Assembly (NCBI GenBank): GCA_900548505.1
Contig: URKI01000050.1
Coordinates: forward strand, 1-16,552
Length of the DNA: 16,552 bases
From: an uncultured Oscillibacter sp.
Lineage (GTDB): Bacteria; Bacillota; Clostridia; Oscillospirales; Oscillospiraceae
Reading direction: 5' to 3'
The notes below the pieces were generated by a model. It saw only the letters and a program-made list of their open reading frames with translations. It had not been told where the DNA came from and did not search any database. Positions 14,513 through 16,552 of this stretch are shown here, in pieces; within the stretch, counting starts at the first letter, position 1, and each line of letters begins with the position of its first letter. Made by a program: the position numbers and the translations under genes.

Positions 14513-14545
14513 AAACGGAGGGCAGGAGACCCCTGCCCTCCGTTT
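14513..14545 (-). terminator. Terminator of the XRE regulator gene
   Basis: 14-base arms AAACGGAGGGCAGG (14513-14526) and its complement (14532-14545) with a 5-base loop. On the minus strand a TTTTAT tract follows. The 3' arm begins at the gene's stop codon. It faces the glg terminator, making a convergent pair. Confidence 0.88.
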
Positions 14546-14760
14546 CAGCGTTCTTTGCTCAGACCCAGCAGGTAGTCTGTGCTGACGCCGTAATACTTGC
14601 TCAATGTGATCAGATGGTGGATCGGAAGCTCATTTGCGCCCCGTTCATACCGGGCATACATCGTTTGGGAAGTCCCCAGAACTTCCGCAATCTGCGTCTG
14701 CGTCTTGTCGGCATCCTCCCGCAGGTCGCGCAAAATGCGAACATAATCCATTCCGTTCAC
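14545..14760 (-). CDS. Small XRE-family helix-turn-helix regulator
   Basis: 71 residues, essentially one HTH_3/Cro-C1 domain. DKTQTQIAEVLGTSQTMYARYERGANELPIHHLITLSKYYGVSTDYLLG shows the classic pattern: helix 2 (TQIAEVLGTS), recognition helix (QTMYARYERG), and the final YYGVSTDYLLG signature. There is no effector or protease domain. The start is GTG 14760 (weak GGGGGG upstream) or, equally possible, ATG 14751, which would give MDYVRILRDLRED. It is convergent with glgP, is not part of the glycogen operon, and has a perfect inverted repeat about 50-90 bases upstream that could be its own operator. The target is unknown. Confidence 0.88.
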   Translation of the reverse strand: MNGMDYVRILRDLREDADKTQTQIAEVLGTSQTMYARYERGANELPIHHLITLSKYYGVSTDYLLGLSKER

Positions 14761-14808
14761 TTCTCATCCCCCCAGTTCCAGAGCTGTTTTCTAAAAATTA
14801 ATTTAGCA

Positions 14809-14847
14809 TAAAATTGTGAATCAACCGTAACAGAATACACAATTTTA
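14809..14847. promoter_or_regulatory. Inverted repeat upstream of the XRE gene, candidate operator
   Basis: Perfect 10-base arms TAAAATTGTG (14809-14818) and CACAATTTTA (14838-14847), 19 bases apart, in the AT-rich gap between the XRE gene and the helicase gene. The arm centres are 29 bases apart, close to three helical turns. It lies 49-87 bases upstream of the XRE start, where the gene's promoter should be; I cannot identify a clear -35/-10 there. Fits an autoregulatory operator. Confidence 0.5.
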
Positions 14848-14962
14848 CTACAATTAGGCGATAAATTTACTGGAAAAGAGGAAAAAAACCGGCAGATTGT
14901 CAAAAAATTTACTATCAAAAGGGCTCGATTCCGTTTTTGGGGTTTGTGCATGTTTCCTGTAT

Positions 14963-14977
14963 GAAAATGGAATTTTC
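14963..14977. promoter_or_regulatory. Short palindrome next to the helicase -35
   Basis: GAAAAT-GGA-ATTTTC, a perfect 6-base inverted repeat with a 3-base centre, ends 9 bases upstream of the -35 at 14987. It could be a regulator site. The rest of the 14761-15075 gap has TTTACT three times (14844, 14866, 14908) but no gene. Confidence 0.4.
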
Positions 14978-14986
14978 GCACCCCAC

Positions 14987-15015
14987 TTTACAAGCCGGAA
15001 CTTTGCGGATATAAT
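14987..15015 (+). promoter_or_regulatory. Sigma-A type promoter of the DEAD-box helicase gene
   Basis: TTTACA (14987-14992), 17-base spacer, TATAAT (15010-15015). The predicted start is near 15022, giving a leader of about 54 bases. Confidence 0.9.
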
Positions 15016-15036
15016 AGCATTATTATGGATATTTGC

Positions 15037-15049
15037 GTGCATTTTGCAC
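15037..15049 (+). promoter_or_regulatory. Small leader hairpin of the helicase mRNA
   Basis: GTGCA-TTT-TGCAC forms a perfect 5-base stem within the predicted leader, ending 14 bases before the ribosome site AGAGGA (15064-15069). The role is unknown and it may be chance. Confidence 0.35.
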
Positions 15050-15075
15050 CGTATAAATGAAAAAGAGGAATACGT

Positions 15076-16233
15076 ATGGAATATACACAAGGTGTCCGGT
15101 TTGACAGTCTGAACCTGTCGCCGGAAATTATGCGGGCCATCGCGCAGCGGGGGATCGAAGTGTCTACCCCGGTCCAGGCAGGCTGCATCCCGCCCATGAT
15201 GGACTGGCAGGACGTGATCGCCAAGGCTCCCACGGGAACGGGAAAGACCTTTGCCTACGGCATCCCCATCGTGGAGCACATCGACCCGGAGGACGAGAGC
15301 GTCCAGGCGGTGATCCTGGCGCCCACCCGGGAGCTGGCCATCCAGATCACCGGCGAGTTGCGGGATATCGCGGCCTATAAGCCCGGCGTGCGCAGCGTCT
15401 GCCTGTACGGCGGCCAGCCCATCGGCCGGCAGATCGACAGCCTGAAGAAGCGGCCCCAGATCGTGGTGGCCACGCCGGGGCGCCTCAGCGACCACATGAA
15501 GCGCCGTACCGTCCGGGTGGAGACGGCCCAGACCGTGGTGCTGGACGAGGCGGACCGGATGCTGGACATGGGCTTTATCCACGACGTGACCCGTTTGCTG
15601 GACCGGATGAACAAGCGGAAAAACCTGGGACTGTTCTCCGCCACCATCTCCCGGGAGGTCATGGACATCGCCTGGGTCTACCAGCGGGACGCGGCGGAGG
15701 TCACCGTCCGGGAGGATGAGCAGAACAAGCCGGACATCAAGCAGTTCCGTATGGAAGTGGCCCAGAATGAAAAGGCCACCGCCATTGCCCGCATCCTGAA
15801 TGAGACGGGCTTTGACCGCTGCATGGCTTTCTGCAACACCAAGGGCTCCACGGAGCGGATCACCAAGTTCCTGCAGATGGAGGGCATCGACGCCCAGTGC
15901 ATCCACGGAGATATCCCCCAGAAGCGCCGGGAGCAGGTGATGGACCTGTTCCGCCAGGGCAAGCTCCGGGTGTTCGTCTCCACGGACGTAGCCGCCCGCG
16001 GCATCGACGTGTCCGAGGTGGACGCCGTGTTCAACTACGATGTGCCGGACTCCAACGAATATTACACGCACCGCATCGGCCGCACAGGGCGCGCGAAGCA
16101 TACGGGCGAGGCCTATGTGCTGTACACGAAGGAAGAGCACAAGCGCGTGCGCGACATGCTGCGCTACACCCGCAACACCGCCACACCCATTGCTTTCGAT
16201 GAGAGCCGCAGCATCATCCCGGGCACGTTTTAA
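15076..16233 (+). CDS. DEAD-box ATP-dependent RNA helicase (core only)
   Basis: 385 residues. It unwinds short RNA duplexes with ATP; family members act in ribosome assembly, mRNA decay and cold adaptation. All core motifs are present: Q motif with Gln34 (TPVQAGCIPPMM), motif I A51-PTGTGKT, PTRELA (83-88), TPGR (133-136), DEAD 157-160, SAT 188-190, CNTKGSTE, STDVAARGID and HRIGRTGR (332-339). The protein stops about 45 residues after the last motif, with no RNA-binding C-terminal domain such as the DbpA-like one of YxiN/DbpA or the long basic tail of CshA/DeaD. It is therefore a minimal helicase whose specificity must come from elsewhere. The ATG at 15076 has AGAGGA 6 bases upstream, and a consensus promoter precedes it. 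The gene is monocistronic, ending in a terminator shared with the next, convergent gene. Confidence 0.95.
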   Translation: MEYTQGVRFDSLNLSPEIMRAIAQRGIEVSTPVQAGCIPPMMDWQDVIAKAPTGTGKTFAYGIPIVEHIDPEDESVQAVILAPTRELAIQITGELRDIAAYKPGVRSVCLYGGQPIGRQIDSLKKRPQIVVATPGRLSDHMKRRTVRVETAQTVVLDEADRMLDMGFIHDVTRLLDRMNKRKNLGLFSATISREVMDIAWVYQRDAAEVTVREDEQNKPDIKQFRMEVAQNEKATAIARILNETGFDRCMAFCNTKGSTERITKFLQMEGIDAQCIHGDIPQKRREQVMDLFRQGKLRVFVSTDVAARGIDVSEVDAVFNYDVPDSNEYYTHRIGRTGRAKHTGEAYVLYTKEEHKRVRDMLRYTRNTATPIAFDESRSIIPGTF

Positions 16234-16249
16234 GCCCGGAAAACAGATT

Positions 16250-16286
16250 ATAAAAGCCGCCCCATATCTCATGGGACGGCTTTTAT
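16250..16286. terminator. Bidirectional terminator between helicase and XRE genes
   Basis: ATAAAAGCCG-C-CCCAT pairs with ATGGG-A-CGGCTTTTAT around a 5-base loop: 15 pairs with one C/A mismatch, with A- and T-tracts on both sides. It also overlaps the stop codon of the minus-strand gene (16283-16285), so it can end both transcripts. Confidence 0.9.
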
Positions 16287-16528
16287 TTTACTGAAAACAA
16301 TGCGCTGATCTCTACTTCAAGACTTCGGGCGAGCGCATAAACCTCTTTGTCAGAAACCGAACGGGTCTGGCCCTCCAACTCTGATAAACTGGAATAGCGG
16401 ATATCAGCACCAAAGGTCTGCATTTTAGCCATCAACGCTTTTTGTGTAATACCCTGTTCAAGGCGGAGCCGGGTGACGGTCGCGCCGACAATATTTTTAT
16501 CACCCAGTGGTGCCACACGTTCCCGCAT
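16283..16528 (-). CDS. Small XRE-type helix-turn-helix protein
   Basis: 81 residues, complete. LRLEQGITQKALMAKMQTFGADIRYSSLSELEGQTRSVSDKEVYALARSLEVEISALF follows the Cro/C1 HTH plan: helix 1 (VTRLRLEQG), helix 2 (TQKALMAKM), a slightly long turn, recognition helix (YSSLSELEGQ), then a helix ending in the VEISALF signature. The loop between helix 2 and the recognition helix (QTFGADIR) is longer than in the other XRE protein here. The start ATG 16528 has AGGAG 8 bases upstream; its promoter lies beyond the window. It converges on the helicase gene and overlaps the shared terminator. The target is unknown. Confidence 0.82.
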   Translation of the reverse strand: MRERVAPLGDKNIVGATVTRLRLEQGITQKALMAKMQTFGADIRYSSLSELEGQTRSVSDKEVYALARSLEVEISALFSVK

Positions 16529-16552
16529 CTGCCGCTCTCCTCTTTTTGATTC

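Noticed and set aside
14854..16272. A 472-codon minus-strand open frame over the helicase
   Set aside because: Antisense shadow of a DEAD-box gene with every motif intact; the translation is low-complexity and without a recognisable family.

Overview
The window is about 16.5 kb of moderately GC-rich DNA. Coding runs close to 60% GC with C/G at third positions, and promoter regions are strikingly AT-rich. The protein families, the glgB-glgC-glgD-glgA-glgP order with a separate GlgD subunit, consensus sigma-A type promoters and strong AGGAGG-like ribosome sites all point to a Clostridia-class Firmicute, probably a gut Oscillospiraceae/Ruminococcaceae type. That placement is inference from gene content; no rRNA is present. 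The first 35 bases are not biological: bases 2-35 are the Illumina Nextera transposase adapter, so the left edge is an untrimmed contig end.

Layout. Bases 36-275 are the C-terminal tail of an alanine/glycine:cation symporter. Bases 357-2472 hold a tandem pair of COG0523/CobW-type G3E GTPases (metal chaperone family): a canonical one with a huge duplicated His/Cys insert, and a divergent partner. A perfect bidirectional terminator (2515-2551) separates them from a minus-strand block read right to left: a TauE/SafE (TSUP) permease, an aspartate-racemase-family enzyme, and an acidic amino acid/dicarboxylate:cation symporter with its own promoter and a leader inverted repeat. A 365-base AT-rich divergent control region (5524-5888) carries opposing promoters for the permease and the glycogen operon.

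Bases 5889-14448 are the glycogen operon. GlgC with its non-catalytic partner GlgD makes ADP-glucose, GlgA polymerises it, GlgB adds branches, and GlgP phosphorolyses the polymer back to glucose-1-phosphate. glgB/glgC and glgC/glgD overlap by 4 bases. Between glgD and glgA there are 141 bases with two terminator-like hairpins, so the synthesis precursor module and the synthase/phosphorylase module may be transcriptionally uncoupled. GlgA carries an unusual 100-residue C-terminal tail (acidic 11-residue repeats followed by a histone-H1-like Lys/Ala tail), the most interesting item here.

Downstream are convergent terminators, a small XRE-family regulator on the minus strand, a 315-base AT-rich divergent region with inverted repeats and a consensus promoter, a minimal DEAD-box RNA helicase, a bidirectional terminator, and a second small XRE-type regulator at the right edge. 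I saw no tRNA, rRNA, CRISPR array, transposase or phage gene. Most of the window is ordinary chromosomal metabolism; I do not see a convincing new multi-gene system.
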